Shown here in pieces: positions 1-12,519 of a stretch of DNA of 64,000 bases. The first letter of the stretch is position 1. Every line of letters starts with the position of its first letter. The DNA comes from Filosporella fistucella (Eukaryota; Ascomycota; Leotiomycetes; Helotiales), in assembly GCA_030077755.1 (NCBI GenBank), contig JAQJZZ010000001.1, positions 62,001 to 126,000 on the forward strand. Direction: 5' to 3'. The notes beneath the pieces were generated by a model, which was not told where the DNA came from, did no database searches, and saw only the letters and a program-made list of their open reading frames with translations. The position numbers and the translations under genes were made by a program.

Positions 1-2400
1 TCTTAAATTAATCCTTGGCTTTAAGACTTTCTTAGCCACTTTTATTATATTCTTAAAATGCATAATAGGCTTCCTAATTCTAATAATTATACTTAATATT
101 ATTTCCACGTTTGCTAAGTCCTCTTCCACTTTTAAGTCTAATTTTATTAGTAGCAACTATCCGGAAAGCTAGATTTTTCTAATTCCCGTTAGCCTATTTA
201 GTTAAAGAATAGAGATTAATTATAATAACGGTATAGGTGGTTAATAGCCTATAAAGGAGGTAGGTTATTATAAACGTGCTCCTTATATATTAAAATATAG
301 TGGCTTTATTAGTTATTTAAATACTTAAGTGTTTATACGTCTTATATCTACGTTCTTATCTAGATTTATGCCATTTATTACTAGTCGAATAGCAGCTACC
401 TAATTCTGGTTTCTTCTTTTCCTTAATGGTTAAGCTCTTGCTCTTCTTAGACCGAGTGCAATTTTACTAAAGTTATTAAAGTGGATTATGCCTATAATTA
501 TTATATAAAGGTATATAAGACATTTATCCCTAAACCTATGCTACTCTATTTTAAATTTCCTATTATAAAAGTTATAAGTAATATCCTAACTTTTATAAAC
601 TCTAATAATATTAATAAAAACATTATTTAAGAGGTTAATATTATTGTTATATCTTAAGTCCTAATAGGAATATTTATTATACTTATTCCCATATATAAAA
701 TATTAAGCTCTTACTTTTCTTTTAAATTCTAGATTATAATTCTCGCTATTTAATCTCTTTTTTATTCTCATATTCCTAATTTTTAAACGTTTAAAATCCA
801 ATGCAAGTACCTCTAACTTTGCGTTTATATTAGCTATTTAAGAGAATATTATTAACAGATTAATGGCTAATATTATAGGTGGTTTTGGATTATTAAGCTA
901 TTTAATCATAAATGTTATTTCTTTTTTATAGCTTATTATTGGGTTTTTTTAAAGTTCCTAAACCTTTAAGCTATATCTAATATTTATAAAATTCTTGGCG
1001 TATTCTCTAAATTGGCTATATTTATTATAAGACTCCGGTTTATTATAATTAACCTAATACTTATTAATAATCTTTTTTTTTTATGGACTTAGGTAAGCCG
1101 ATAAATAGGAATTTCCCTTAATTAGCATAACTTAAGATACCCTTTATAACTAGCTCTCCTAATATAATATAGAATTCCCTAAGAAATGCTTTAAAATTAA
1201 TAGATTTGCGTTTAACCCTAATAAATTATTTAAGAAAGGTAATAGACATTTTAAGTTATTTAGGGTTAGAGTTAGTAAATTCTTTATGGATTATAAGAGC
1301 GAATTTAGCATATAATTTCTTATTAAGATACTCGGATAAGCCTTTGATTTATTATTATTTAATTTAATTAGCATATCTTAGGAGCCTTTAGATTTTATTA
1401 GCTTTTAAAATTCCATAATTATTACACGTTTCTTTAAAATAACGTGTGAATTCTTTAATATAAGTTTTATTAAAGTATGGCATGCCTTTATTTCCTAGTG
1501 CTAGCATGGGGCCAAAGTAATTAATAATATTAGGGGTAATAGCTAGAGGTGCTTTAGACTTATTATTATTTATTAGTGCTAATGTGTCCGTTTTAGTAAT
1601 ATTATCCATTTTAAGAGTTCCTATGCTATTTTTAATAGATATAATTATCGGTTTTATAATAAATATATTAAATAATAGTTTTAATATCGGGAATAAGGCT
1701 ATTATATCTTATATCTTTTTTATTAAATAATGATTTTTTTAAATGTGGGTATTAAGTTTATAAAGAGTCTGGTTTAATTCCCTTATTCCTTCCCTTAAAA
1801 TCTCCTTATATTTTAGGAATAATACCCCTTTTTTTAATATTTAAAGATATTTCGCCAGGATATTTAAAAGGATCTTTATTAATTTAAGCTATAAGTTATA
1901 AAGTATAATATAAACTTTAATATATCTTAAAATAGTTTAATATATTAATTTCTTTATTAAATTCCAGGTTTTAAATAATTTTAAAAGGTTTAATCCCCTA
2001 TATAACTCATCTCGGTTATTGATTATATATGGAATTGCAGAGTTTTTAAAGGCGTTTTATAATAGGAGCTTTTTCTCCGATATTATTATAATAAGCTTGG
2101 ACCTTTAAATATTCTTAGGGTCTCTGGCATAGCCCACATTTTATTTATATTATAGCATCTTATAAATATTAATAGCTTTAAAGCTTTTATTCCTATGGCT
2201 AAAAATTATATAAATAAATTTCTTATAGTAAAAGGGTATATGGAGATAGAGCCTTCGGTTTTTCTCCCTGCATAGGTTACCAATATAAATAGAACCACAA
2301 ATAATATAAATAATAAAAAGGGTAAGTAACTAATGGTCTTTAATAATTATGGCATTATTATCTAAGTCTCTAAGTATAGAAGGTCGAGCCCTAAAATGAT
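1..2400. mobile_element. AT-rich RIP-like island with degraded retroelement
   Basis: This stretch is strikingly AT-rich compared with the rest of the window, full of TAA/TTA runs and poor in CpG. No frame stays open beyond about 70 codons. Such composition is what repeat-induced point mutation leaves in ascomycete transposons. On the minus strand the longest open piece (1388-1609, 73 codons) reads like retroelement Gag: a proline-rich start, then a stretch with YIKEF, RYFKE, CNNYGIL. Similar degraded reading continues below 1388 with many stops. This suggests an LTR retrotransposon (Gypsy-like) gag on the minus strand, but the family assignment is inference. The element has no visible intact ends; its left end lies outside the window. 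Confidence 0.6.
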
Positions 2401-2427
2401 ATGACAAAACACTAGAAAATAGCCGAA

Positions 2428-2515
2428 CACGTGCCCCACGTGACTAATATAATAAACACTGATTTTAGAGCCCTTTTACAATACCAAAAAGAAAAAAAGT
2501 CGATCTTATCACGTG
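2428..2515. promoter_or_regulatory. Three CACGTG E-box palindromes
   Basis: Perfect CACGTG palindromes occur at 2428-2433, 2437-2442 and 2510-2515, 200-285 bp upstream of the ATG at 2713. CACGTG is the core site of bHLH regulators (Cbf1/Pho4/SREBP type). The clustering is visible; function is inference. The site lies at the edge of the AT-rich island. Confidence 0.35.
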
Positions 2516-2712
2516 ATACATTCATTGTCTTCCTATTGGACAGTCCTAGCTCTGGTGTGACGAGCTGGAATTTCAGCTCGTCTCTATTCTCTTCAGTCTC
2601 GATTCAACTTCAAAAATCACTCACAAACCCAACAATTATTGGTATCGAAACTGCTAAGATCTGCATCGTAGATCGTTGAAGGACACATGAAGCCCTGAGC
2701 CCCTTCTCCAGA

Positions 2713-5646
2713 ATGACCTCAATGAAGCTTCCAGCTGAGAACGTACCCAGCCTTGTCAGTGGAGAAGATTTCAGCGACCCGGAACTAGAAAAGATTTGGA
2801 AAGAAATTTTACGGCCTGGTGCCGGGGAGAACGAGACCTTCCGGGGGAAGTATTTTGATTGGCGTCGGCCAGTATCCGTCCAAGGCTTGCTTGGTCAGTC
2901 ACGACTCTGGACCTCATGTGGTTATAGAGCTGCGTACCCAAAGCTTGCTGAATTTCTAAGCAAGGCATCGATAGACAAAAAACTACGCTCCCAGGTCATC
3001 TTAGAAGAATTTGAGACCTGTACCCACGAATACTTGTTCCGGAAACTGCGCTACAATGAGGCACATGCACCAATATCAGACATTTTCGATGCACTCAAAA
3101 CATTTCCCACCCAAGCTATTGCTAAAGAGCGTTTGAGTAGCAGGCCAAAGAACGCCAGAAACATGGCGAGACTCGTGCGTATAGTTCACATGACGGATAT
3201 CTCACCACTTGTTCTCAGCTGCGTATTTGGCACCTCCTCGAGGTTTGTAACCCCCCATTGTTGGTTCCACTCACTACAATTGCGTGCTAAACTTCGTTCA
3301 CAGTCTGATCACTAGCCATATTGCTGCGTTTCTCGAAAAGTATCTCACTAGCGCGAACTGGGGGAAGGTAAATCTGCTTCAAATCCACCGAATGGCAAGT
3401 TGGCAAACTCCGAAGACTAGGCAATGTTGATGAGAAACAGAATTGGTCTACTTTTACTTATGAATATCATATGTCGTTCTTTCACGTAACACGTGGCTAC
3501 TTTGACAGCGCAACCATTAAGCCTGATGTCAGAGGAGCGCGGAAATCCTGCACATTTGGGCAAGCTAAAGACTCGAAGAGTCGATATATACATGAAGAGG
3601 CTGTGTCCTTCCTGTTATGTGGCCATTTTGATGAAGTGGTTACCTGCTTTCAATTAGTTGACGCTTACTACAAGCCACGTTACGTGAAGCCTACAGGGCC
3701 ATTGGTATTTCGATCCTTCGACCCAAAACAGTCTCCTGGACAGGTTTTCATGTACTGGCTGGCAATAGCGCTTTTTCATGCTCGTTCAAGATGGGAAGCT
3801 GCGATTGATGCTGTGGAGGCAGAAATTAAGTCGCCAGTAAGTCTTACATGCACTTTTACACTTAAACGCCCGGCTTCTCTGACTTCATATTAGTGTGATG
3901 TCGTTTTCATGCAGGACAGGGATGGTCAGTTTCCAGATTGATGGAAATCATCAGTTGATGTCTCTAACATTAGCATTATAGATTTGATGTCAGACGATCC
4001 TCAATTTTCTCTTTCCAAAAACGTACTTCTGGGCTCTTCAGACCTACAAACTATTCGAGGTATGGAAAATTTAAACATCATACATGATCCTATTAAGTAT
4101 TCTGACAAGATTTCAGCGCACCTTGGAGCAGACAATACTTGCCTGGGATGTCTTTAGAAAGCATTCATTGCCGAAAATCCAGGATGGGAGGATAAGCAGC
4201 GGAGATTGGCATGCAGGAGTGAGCAGCATCGACCAAGGAATGGAGCAGCTGAAGCTGAAACTCACCCGCGTACGTCGTGGTATACAGGACGTGAGAGATC
4301 TACGTGAAGGCGTAAGTTTCGAATTTGAATTTTGAATAAGCCTAGACGCTAACGTTGCTACCATAGCTTCAATCTACAGTTGCAGTATTCGACAGTCGAA
4401 CCGCAGTCCGCCAAGGCGAGAACATTCGCCTTCTCACGTATATTACAATACTTTTTCTTCCGCTGTCATTTGGCACGGTAATTAGCCTCCCGAATGCTTT
4501 CCGCTGTACAATTTAACTGAGGTTGATTAGAGTATCTTTGGTATGCAAATCATCCAATCCACGCCACAGGCTATTAAAGCCTTTGCAATCACATTACCAA
4601 GTATCACCGTAGTTACAGCACTCCTTATCATCAACCTCGAATCAATCTTGGCCCAATTTAGGAGGGCCGCGAGTAGGCTCACGTTTACTCTGCAAGTCCA
4701 GATGAGGTCACATCATCGATCAAACTGGGGAGCGAAAGCCCATGCACTGCAACAGGACCATCTTGCTACCAAACCTCCTGCGCGGAAGGTAACCAAGCAA
4801 AGCAGTAGCTGGGTCTACATTCTCTTCGCAATTGAAGCCATCGTAGTTTTATTTCCAGTCTCGGAAGTAACTGCCGCTTTCAACTGTTACAATATCTTCT
4901 CCGCCTCTGAGATCAAAGTTGAAGACAAGGAAGAGTCTGAAGACGAGCCTAGCCCGGTATCCAGAAAACGGAAGATAATCCAACACAAAGTCAATAAGGC
5001 TGTGGAAATTGCCAAGGAGAGTGAAAACAAGCGTAAATTGGCAGAACAACGGGCAATTTCAAAAGGGTATCACCTGATCATAACAGGAAGCCTTACCATG
5101 ATAAGGACTTTAGCATTGGCTTTCCTAACATTTTTCAGACTCGTATTTGTACCTGTCTGGGTGATCCTTTTAGCCATTGAATTGATTCTCATTGTTCTGG
5201 TGTTGTCAGTACTTGGACGCAAGACTGAAGTCGGGTCAGAATTACACAATTCTCAACACCCCAATGCACCAAGAAAAATGCAGTCAACCTTTGGCTCTGC
5301 ATGGAGGCTTTTGTGCCTCGACACAATAAAGCTACGCAAAGGCGGCCGCAAACAAGCATCCACAAAGAGTAGGGATGGGGAGCAAAGAAAGCTCGAAAAA
5401 GGAAAGTTTCTTGGCATTTTTCAAGGTCCAAAGGAAGTGAGAGCAGCATTGCCGGATGCTTATAGCCAAAGCGCCGCAATGGATGGGGTCCCGTCTGAAA
5501 TAACGTCGCTCGAGGGACGATATGAGCTAAGTACATGGGGAGGTACGCACAATCTCACGACAGCAGACAGATTCCGGCGCGCCGCCCATTATGGAAGACA
5601 TGGAGGTGGTTACATACCTGGCGATACGATGAGGGCGGAGGTATAG
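2713..5646 (+). pseudogene. CorA-like transmembrane protein gene, probably disrupted
   Basis: Exons read as 2713-3242, 3304-3367, 3441-3836, 3915-4059, 4117-4311, 4367-4477 and 4531-5646, with good splice sites. The product is a large hydrophilic N-terminal part, a helical stretch, then a CorA-like membrane pair: a charged DSRTAVRQGEN helix leads into a hydrophobic segment and SIFGMQ in place of the canonical GMN, followed by a second hydrophobic segment. Another long hydrophobic stretch follows near 5100-5210. In exon 4 the frame meets TGA at 3939-3941, and at an A5 run (4017-4021) the conserved reading (LMSDDPQFSLSK) jumps by one base to TYFWALQTYKLFE. Two lesions beside a RIP-like island suggest a pseudogene. 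Splicing 3837-3993 as one intron would restore an open frame but lose a conserved-looking segment. Mg2+ transport itself is not demonstrated; many fungal relatives have only the CorA-like fold. Confidence 0.6.
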
Positions 5647-6472
5647 TGAGCACAAGGTCCATACACTGATCAGATTCCTTGGGAATCTCTCTCACACAGC
5701 TCTACAAGCTCTGGGATCTGAGAATAAACTTTTCCTCAACAATAGCAGTGGAGGTAATACATGCGAAGCCACGAGCTCGCGCAGCAGTGGATCAATGTTT
5801 TGCCTTGTCATGTCCCTATAGCGAATTGTTGTGAGTTATATATACCTGGATGGCCTAGATAGTATTTTGGAACCGAAATGACTACCATCACGGTAGCAAG
5901 TTATTCTCCCTCCCAAAGAATGCCGTCCAAATTTGTAAGAGAATACTGTCTGCCTAGGTCTTTGAGCTGGAGTCTGAGAGCGAGAGTGGTGCAAGATAAA
6001 AATTACATAGTGCCAATCCCTTACAACGAGTGGCCGCTTAAAATTTGAATCTAATACATCATGCCTGAAAATATTCGCACAATACTACCATACATTTGTC
6101 CATACCTGCCCGCAGACAGGCACGCCCCCTTTTAAGCGAGCTTCATCGGCGGAGCAGCTTGCAGTCACTAGTGAGGTCCAGGCGATGATCACTAATCTTG
6201 GGGCATACAACCCAGATCTTAAGGTGCTATAACCCCGCAATTTCAGACTCCAAGCCCGGAATAGGGCAAAGTCAAAACCACATGTCAGTTCAGTGTAGAC
6301 ACGTAGATGAGAACAGATATTCTTGAAGTGAAACGCTAGAATCCGTTATCAAATGCTCTCGCAACGCATAGCGGTCATCAATCATACAACAAAGGATATC
6401 AAACTCCAAAATTCCGACCCCAAGTCAGACCAGACACAAGAAAACATGTTCCTATCATACGATGAGTCCATC
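5647..6472. other. Intergenic, convergent 3' ends
   Basis: This lies between the plus-strand CorA-like gene and the minus-strand SulP gene, so it should hold both 3' untranslated regions. I see no coding frame, RNA gene or repeat. Confidence 0.5.
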
Positions 6473-8623
6473 CTAATTCTTCACTCCCTTCTCATCACTC
6501 CCAATAGTGACCTCTTCTAAGACACTACCCTCTCTATCTAAGATGGCTCTCTCAAGACTTGGATACACCACCTCAGCACCCTCCTCTCTCCAGCCCTCCA
6601 AATCCGTAAGCTTCCAAAGACTCCTCTCAAACCTTTCTCTCACACTATCACTCATACCCAAAATTCTAAACTGTACTCCCTTTCCCGAGTACCGTCTGAT
6701 ATCATCTTTAAGTTCTCCTAACGCAATGATGGCTGTTACATCAACAAATGAAACCTGAGTGAGATCCCAGATCACGACTGAAAGAGGTGTATCTTTGAGC
6801 ACGATATTTTGTTCGCGTCGTAAACGCTCAACACGGCGATCAGAAGCGACGCTCCAGCTGCGATCCTTTTCTTCTAGTGTTTGTGTGGGTGCGATGCGGG
6901 GATACACAAGCTGGATAGCTTCCACTGCTTCGCCTTTTCCTCGATGAGCGTTGGGGTAGAAAATACTGTCGGTGAAACGGATGATGACTGTATCGCTGGG
7001 CACAGTAAGACCAGCTTGTTCTCTGTGTCCCTCGACTATCTTTGCACCTTGGTTTGGAAGCATTTCTTCGGATGAGTTTGGGGTAGAAGAGGTGTGAACT
7101 TTCGGGTGGGTGAATCCAGAGCGAAGCATTGTCCATACGATGGACCAGGCTGCTGCACAGCCGATACCGATTTCAGCTGAGACGAAGATTGTGACCCAGA
7201 AGGATAGCATGGAGGCAATGAAGTCGGCCAGGGAGATGCGCCAATAGCGATAGAAGTGTGAGATTGGACCGAAGAGGTGGATAACTGCCATAATCTGGAT
7301 TCTTGTTAGATGTTTGAAACATATTAAGCGAGGTGGAGGGACTCACGATGATAGCTGAAAGAGTTGACTTTGGAAGCCAGTAGAGAGCAGGGGAAAGAAC
7401 GTAAAGAGTGAGCAGGATAAAGGCTGCTGTGACGACACCGCTCAAGGGACTTCGTACACGGCACTCTGAGTTGACTGCTGTTCTTGACATAGCACCACCA
7501 ACTGGCATAGAACCGAAAAAGCTGTTGACTAAATTGGTGACACCAAGATAACTGAGTTCCTGACTGCCTTCAATAGTATATCCATTCCTTCTTGCAAAAG
7601 CCTTTCCGACAGCCAAGTGCTCAAGGGTGCAAGCCACGAGAGGTGCAACAGCTCTAACAGCAACTTTGCTAATAAGAGTGGTGTCATGTGCCCTCGGTGT
7701 CTGAATACCATGAGTGTTGACTTTGCTGATAGCCCAAAGCGTCTTGCTTCCACGATGACGGTTGACCAAGTAGGAAATAAGTGTAAACACAACCAGGACA
7801 ACAACAGCACGACTGGAAGCAATATACTTGATGACGAAATGCTTTTTCCCCCATCTCTTCCCTACTTGCTCCAAAGCAAGCAAGATAGCGATGGTGCCAA
7901 ATCCTATAGCACATGTAGGACCATCCCAATCAGGAAGACGTTTGAGAACGTTGCCGATAATATTAAATACGCCATCAGGAACATTGGAAAGGCCGACGAG
8001 GTTGCCTACTTGACCGAAGCCGATGATGAGAGCAGTTGCAGAGATGAAACCTGTAAGAACGGGAATGGAGACGTAGTCGAGGAGGAAGCCAAGATGAAGG
8101 AAGCCCATGATTAGAGAGTAGACGCCAACCATGAAAGAAACGGCGTTGGCGATTTCAGCTGGGGTATAGTCTTTCTTGAGGCCTTTGATGATTTCTGCGG
8201 TCAGCAGACCCAGGATGGAAGTGGGACCTGTGGAAAGATCTGGGTTTGTTAGCTGGGTTTCGTAGAATGAAGGTTGAAAATACCTTTCGATGTTCCCATC
8301 ACGACATAGACAGCTGCTGGTATCCAGCTTGAGTACAATCCATTCTCAATAGGGATTGTGGCGATCTTCGCATATGCTAATCCTTGAGGGATAAGCATGA
8401 CGCCGATGGTGAGACCGGCGATACCATCTGTAAGTAGCCATGAGAGATGATATCGAGGAAGCCATCCTACGATGGGTACTTTATCAAGGAGGTAATGTTT
8501 CGTAGCATTTGGTAATTTGGGTGTTCCTCTCACGACGAAGTTCTTGACTCGGTTGGTGGTAGTGTCTGTCTGAACGACATCTTTGAAAGAATTGATTTTC
8601 TGGGAAACGGAGAACTTCGCCAT
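6473..8623 (-). CDS. SulP-family anion (sulfate) transporter with STAS domain
   Basis: Three exons on the minus strand (8284-8623, 7347-8239, 6473-7294) give 684 residues, the usual SulP length. The introns are 44 and 52 nt with clear acceptors and a GCTAAC branch in the first. The N-terminal part has the SulP signature: DGIAGLTIGVMLIPQGLAYAKI, then PIENGLYSSWIPA, then GTSKDLSTGPTS. About ten hydrophobic segments follow, including GSMPVGGAMSRTAVN. The cytoplasmic C-terminus is a STAS domain with IWDLTQVSFVDVTAI, and a hydrophilic insert precedes it. It should sit in the plasma or vacuolar membrane and move sulfate or another anion; substrate cannot be told from sequence. The motifs look closer to the Ypr003c-like branch than to high-affinity Sul1, which is an impression from memory. 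Confidence 0.93.
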
Positions 8624-10075
8624 TTTCTGGGATCTGAAGAAATGTTTGAACTAATTTCGTGCCAGTATCTCTGCAAAGAGAGCAAAAATAGGTTATAAGA
8701 AAGAGATGAATTGCCGGTGAGATGACCGAGTATATACACTTGCCACCTCAACCTTCAAATCAAGTGTACCAACTTCCCCTCACAATTATTGGTGATTGAA
8801 ACACGCCAATGGAGGAGTCTCTTTAGAACAACGAATCAACCTCTTTCGGTCAGTTCTCGCTATTGTTCGGTGTTGCAAGCCACTTGTGAGTTGTAATTCC
8901 GTGAGGTGTGGTGGAAGTCATTGGAGCTCGCTTGGTAGAGTTGAGATCCTGATCCTTTGATATCAAAGAGGAGAAGAGTGGCAGTCGAGGCTGGACTGGT
9001 TATCTTTGTGCCGCCTTTAGGAACGGCATGTGGCTTGATTAATTCTAGATTTATAGATGGTGCTTGGGCACTTGGTGTGTCGAGCGGGGAGGAACAAGTG
9101 ACTTCCGTTGTCACTTAACCATAACTTGAGTCAGGAAGCAATACTCCTCAGCCAAACTTTCGAGCGTTTATTTTATGCCTATTCAATGAGAATTCAGTGT
9201 ATATTGGCTCCCCTAACAATGTGCATCTCAAAATTTTGCTGACCTTACCGTCAAGATGGATACTATTCCCAACCCCAGTCTGTCAGACCAACATGCATAA
9301 CAGATCACAGCATGTCAAATGTACATCTTCAGCAAGCCAAGGAATACCCAAAGTCTCGAAGCCAGCTTCCGAATTGGTCGTAGTATATCGTTTCCAAGTC
9401 TTTTCCGGGTGGTAGAAGCCGCTCCCTCGTGGCCAACATGGAATGCCAAAAGCAGCGACGCATGCATAGATATCACACCAATCATGTTACTATTCGAGGA
9501 TTTGAGTGTGTCGAATGGACAAGTTGGATGCATATTCGAGGGATCTGTTTGGTATTGAGTATGGATTGTCGTTGGAATTAAGCAAGGTTCCCCGCAACAT
9601 GGCTGATAGCCTGTGCTTGGCGGCTGTAAAGGGGCATCGAGGCGTAGAACGGGAATAAGACATGGAGTAAATCTAGGAATGCGTGGGGTAGCGAGCAATC
9701 GAGGTGGCATTGGGGGTTTAGGGGGTTCCCCAGGAGGAAGGTGATTTCGAAAGTTGAATTGAGTTGTGGTGTGAATGCAAGGTGGTCCAGATAGTAGAGA
9801 GGTCGTGAAAACATGGGAGTTGAGGTAAATCGAGGACATGAAATTGTGGAAGTCAGAGTAAAAGTTCCTTGAACGTTGGGGCAAGATGTTGTATATATTT
9901 TTTTCATTGTTTCTCGCGCATAACTGATATGAAACCTCCTTCCCACGAGGAACCAAACCACTACGCCTAAACTTCCAGGACGGTAGGACACCATCGATAG
10001 TAATCTGCAAAGCAAAAAGAGAATAAATATAGATATCTATACAGAAGACTGAGAGATGATCGTGCCACATCCCAC
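8624..10075. other. Intergenic between SulP and oxalate decarboxylase
   Basis: Both flanking genes are on the minus strand, so this holds the SulP promoter and the decarboxylase 3' region. Minus-strand open stretches at 8860-9114 and 9315-10070 have no recognisable domain, are poor in codon structure, and are not called as genes. Confidence 0.5.
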
Positions 10076-11530
10076 TCAGAGCTCATAATCATCGTGTCCC
10101 TCATCATCTCCCTCAACCTCCTCGGTATCAGGCATCGTGACCTCATCCTTCTGTGCGCTCTTCACCTTCTCCCAAAAGATCTCTCCGTTCTTTGGATCCT
10201 CAGCAAACAAGTGATCAATAACCATCTTCTTTGGTGTCTCTCCCATCCATTGAAACAGCGAGAAGTCTCTGAACTCATCAGCTCGGAACACTTCAAGCAT
10301 CTCGATCGGCTCATCGCCAATGTTCTCGACAAAATGTCCCATGTTGCGAGGAACAATACCAACATCACCAGGCATATAATCGAATGTTCGGGCTGTACCT
10401 TCAGAGGCGAAGATGGTTACTCGAGCGCGGCCGCGGATGAAGAATGACCATTCGTCGGCATTTGGGTGCCAGTGCATCTCACGAATGGCTCCTGGTTCGA
10501 TGATGGCGTGAGCAGCAGCGACGGTCTTTGAGATGGGGAAGTTGGATGAATCGACGACTCGAACCTCGCCTCCGCTTGTTTTCTTTGGTGTTTGATCCAA
10601 AAGTCTGTGTGTGAAGTTATACTTAGATTTCTTGATGTTCTTTCCGCTTGGCTTCTCGTCATCAATGGAGCCTGGTAGAGAGCCTTGGAAGATGTATTTC
10701 TCGCTGTCAGGAATGTGTGCGAATATCTCAGGTGCGAGATTAAAGTTTTTGGCGATGACCGACTTTGGGGTATGAGCCAACCAATCTGTCAAAATGAATG
10801 TTGATTCCTCTGAGAAACCACCATCATCAAAGATGAGCAGGAATTCAGTTCCGTTTTCTCCCAGACCTTGAAGTGAGTGAGGTACACCACTGGGGAAGTA
10901 CCATAAATCGCCCTTCTTCAAATCATCAATGAAGTTTCCACCCTCGTAGTCAATGGCTGTAACTCGAACTTCTCCATCCAAGACATATGCCCACTCGGCC
11001 TCCTTATGCCAATGTAGTTCACGGATGACTCCCTCGTCGAGACGCATATTCACACTCGCAAGTTCGACACTCGATCCTAACTCTCGAACTGTGGTTTGCC
11101 TAGTCCATCCACCCTCCTACGAGCAGTCAGTATTGCACGTGATAGGCCTGATCGAGCTTGAACTCACCTCAATCCGAACATGAGAATCTGCGAAACTCCA
11201 ACGCATATTTGCCATATTCCCATGATCCGTACTCGGAGGCCTGACCAGATCCGGGCTCTGACGAGAGCGTTCCCAATTCCATGGTCCCAACACCGATGCG
11301 CCAAGTCCATTGCGATATGGTAATGGATCCAATTTCTCTCCTACAGCATCAATTGCCTTGTCAAATGGATCCTTATTTCCAGGCGTATATGGAGGAGCAG
11401 GCTTCTTGCGGTATCGAGTTGGGAGAGGTTTTCCATCAAGCAATCGCTGGCGAGGACTGTCCTGGACAGGAATTGCAAAAGCAAGCTCGCTCAAGGAGCT
11501 GAGAAGCAGGAGCGAATTCTGGAGCTTCAT
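10076..11530 (-). CDS. Secreted oxalate decarboxylase (bicupin)
   Basis: Two exons (11168-11530 and 10076-11116, 51-nt intron with GTGAGT donor) give 467 residues. Residues 1-19 form a signal peptide (MKLQNSLLLLSSLSELAFA), so the enzyme is secreted. Cupin 1 carries HWHKEAEW with metal ligands near H156, H158, E162 and H201 (FPSGVPHS). Cupin 2 carries MHWHPNADEW and the later PRNMGHF histidine. The lid segment SEEST in domain 1 matches SENST of Bacillus OxdC, whose Glu162 is the catalytic acid; this favours decarboxylase over oxidase. It should convert oxalate to formate and CO2 using Mn. The C-terminus is an acidic tail (EEVEGDDEGHDDYEL). It is divergently arranged with the DUF1275 gene. Oxalate-handling enzymes are common in plant-associated and wood-decay fungi. 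Confidence 0.94.
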
Positions 11531-12519
11531 TGTGTCAATTGGCGTTGCAAGAACGATATATATTCAATGCTGCTTGAAGAAAGTTTTTATTTGGGAGCAA
11601 TGAACTTTATGTCGTTGGAGAAAAGCGGAAGAAATCGCAAACGGAGCTTGTCTTCATGTTCCTGGAATAGCTTTCCTCGGTGTTTCGAGCTGGAGCTCTA
11701 TTCCCTGTATGACGTGCGAGTTTCTGGTTACCCCGCTGTACGTTACTATCCATCCGTGTTTCCCGTGCCATGTCCGTAGTAATCGAAGTGCACCGAGCCA
11801 AGTCCGTTTGGGTGCAAGCCATGCCGAGTCATGTCCAGAGCTTCTCCGAAACTGAGGCGAAGTGAGTGATATTGAAACGCTGCTATACGTCCATTTATTC
11901 TGGGAATAACTTCGATGCGATGGCGATGGCGGCTGGAGTCAAAGCTTTCGTCCAAGAGCGGGATGAAGACCGGGAGGCTAGGCGGGGGAAGAGCCTTGAT
12001 AACTGACATGGCGGTGGACAGTGTGACACATTATAAAACCATTGATTGGATCGAGCATTCCATAGAAGGTTTTGCGTGTCTCTTGGCTGTTTCTTGTTCA
12101 GCCGTAAAGACTTGAATGTTCATCGTAAGGCGACGATGTCGATTCAAGCTTGCGGGATGGGCGTCTTCATTGGGCTTGTTGCCCGTTGCGAGCGCTGTGC
12201 ATCGCTGTGGGGTGCAGAACAGCGCCGACTTGGTAGAAACACTGGAGATATTGCGGGGTTCGGCGCTGCAAGTTTTAGTGACTGTACTGTACTGTAGGGC
12301 CTGCTGCTTAGACTGCTTGGGCTGCTTGGCGGCTCCACTACAGCAAACCTTCACTCATCAAGATTTCCCTCCCCGTGCCGATTAAGTTGCGGTGACAGAA
12401 ACTGGATGAGTGCTTGTGATGTGGAAGGACTGTATCCTCGACGCACCTTTCCTTTATATATAAAATCATACGATTTTGACAGATAGAGAACCTTCATAAG
12501 CCCCGACAGACCCGACGTC
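11531..12519. promoter_or_regulatory. Divergent promoter region with repeated CCAWGTCC motifs
   Basis: This 989-bp region separates the oxalate decarboxylase (-) from the DUF1275 gene (+). Between 11765 and 11840 three related words occur: GTGCCATGTCCG, CGAGCCAAGTCCG and CGAGTCATGTCC. GCCARG-type hexamers (the PacC pH-response consensus) are at 11797-11802 (GCCAAG) and, inverted as CTTGGC, near 12083 and 12321. Oxalate metabolism is often pH controlled, so PacC input is plausible but unproven. Confidence 0.3.

Noticed and set aside
2431..2679. 82-codon frame upstream of the CorA-like gene
   Set aside because: Serine-rich translation without domain and overlapping the E-box cluster; probably leader or promoter.
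8860..9114. 84-codon minus-strand frame upstream of the SulP gene
   Set aside because: No recognisable feature, and it overlaps the expected promoter.
9315..10070. 251-codon minus-strand frame downstream of oxalate decarboxylase
   Set aside because: Overlapping frames on both strands, proline/threonine-rich low-complexity translation, and no domain or splice support; likely 3' flank.
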